Source: Isochrysis galbana (taxonomy: Eukaryota > Haptophyta > Isochrysidales > Isochrysidaceae). Taken from it: DNA of 50,113 bases. Each line of letters opens with the position of its first letter. Position 1 is the first letter of the stretch. Under the pieces are notes generated by a model, which worked only from the letters and a program-made list of their open reading frames with translations, was not told the origin of the DNA and made no database searches. Both the position numbers and the translations under genes were made by a program. The stretch spans positions 1 through 50,113 of the forward strand of contig JADDIW010000022.1 of the NCBI GenBank assembly GCA_018136815.1. The letters are read 5' to 3'. Shown in pieces: positions 49,500-50,113 of the stretch.

Positions 49500-50113
49500 T
49501 AACATTAATTATTAGTATCCTTGTCTTTGTCTTCCTTCTTCCTTGTTTGGTCTGTCTCTATCAGTTTGTGGGGAAGATGTGTTAGTGTTGAGATTGTTGG
49601 TGCGCGTCTGGTGCGTGTGCGTGTGTCGTTTTCGGACGGCAGTCTTTCGTCCTGTCGGTCTTGTTACTTGTTAGCCCCTCGTCCCTCGTCCTCATTCTTG
49701 TTCTCACCCCCGTTCTCGTTCTCTGTTTGCATTCTTAACACTTAACACTCAATCACTACACCGACTCCCTCGCTCGTGCTCCCGTTCCCTCTCGCCATCA
49801 AAATGTCCGCTCCATCGTCGCGTTCGACCTCGCCTAAATAAGCCCGTCCTCTCGCCTCCAACTTTTTGAGGTGGTTGAGCCCGTCTTTCCACTTGTGACT
49901 TGTGCCTCGTCAAGCCGCGCCTCTCGCCGTAAATCCTTCACCATCTCCGTCGCCAATTGGTTGTGCGGCAACTTCCAATTCTTTAGCTGCTCGGCTTGTT
50001 TCAACAGGGGGAGGGCACAAAGGCGCCTCCCCCATGTCCCATGTGAACAAAGAATGAACTGAGTTGTCCTTAACAAGAACACAGCATAATTGATAAGCTA
50101 TCGTGATAGTGAT
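49500..50113 (+). mobile_element. retroelement-like leader (copy B), cut by the window edge
   Basis: Pyrimidine-rich leader (TTTGTCTTCCTTCTTCCTTG, CTCGTCCCTCGTCCTCATTC, CGTTCTCGTTCTCTG) ending in ATG at 49803 that reads MSAPSSRSTSPK and then stops. The layout and the MSAPSSRS start match 1190-1500. Downstream 49850-50082 is not obviously the same as the copy A continuation. Confidence 0.35.

Noticed and set aside
49380-49500. tRNA-like segment (GGTTCC-like and paired ends)
   Set aside because: No cloverleaf with proper anticodon stem, T-loop consensus or A/B boxes could be drawn.

Overview
The window looks like nuclear DNA of a GC-rich eukaryotic microalga. Genes are split by many short GT-AG introns whose donors are often GTGCG-like. 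Low-complexity tracts are extensive, there are several families of retroelement fragments, and the proteins are typically eukaryotic (PARP1-like, ER disulfide isomerase with a KVEL end, aspartyl/asparaginyl hydroxylase, cytochrome b5). A haptophyte is my best guess from composition, intron style and one haptophyte-like secretory protein, but nothing here proves it. No rRNA, tRNA or CRISPR array was seen.

Layout. 1-724: 3' end of an unidentified gene. 1190-2090: degenerate retroelement-like leader. 2095-3055: a tandem repeat directly upstream of the main find. 3070-12165: a gene of about 26 exons reading cytochrome b5, then an indoleamine 2,3-dioxygenase (IDO) domain, then a second, diverged IDO domain. 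12484-14905: an internally deleted LINE with a perfect 16-bp target-site duplication plus an inverted 5'-end fragment. 15442-17667: an aspartyl/asparaginyl beta-hydroxylase-type 2-oxoglutarate dioxygenase. 18461-22985: two more copies of the LINE, one with its own perfect 16-bp duplication. 23044-23780 and 24226-26693: two minus-strand genes of unknown function. 26700-29600: pyrimidine tracts and a minisatellite with a unit of about 120 bp, lying between divergent genes. 29624-32053: an intronless acyltransferase-3/SGNH gene of bacterial architecture. 32435-33430: another LINE 5' fragment and a SINE-like element. 34799-37575: protein disulfide isomerase. 39254-40240: a small acidic minus-strand gene, flanked by two further SINE-like copies. 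41630-45687: a PARP1-like polymerase. 46250-46850: a tandem repeat with a unit of about 150 bp. 46951-48867: a gene ending in a 1-kb Ser/Ala repeat that is also open as Ser-Pro4 repeats in another frame. 49500-50113: a second copy of the retroelement-like leader seen near the left end.

Functional reading. The b5-IDO-IDO gene is the outstanding object. IDO needs its haem iron kept ferrous, and cytochrome b5 is a known electron donor for it, so one polypeptide carrying both would be a self-reducing tryptophan-cleaving oxygenase. Both haem-ligand histidines of the b5 module and the proximal haem histidine of each IDO domain are visible. The exon phases agree across every junction except the last one or two. 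The other genes (an Fe/2OG hydroxylase, an ER thiol oxidoreductase, a PARP, an O-acyltransferase) do not form an obvious pathway with it. This is ordinary eukaryotic gene order with no operon logic.
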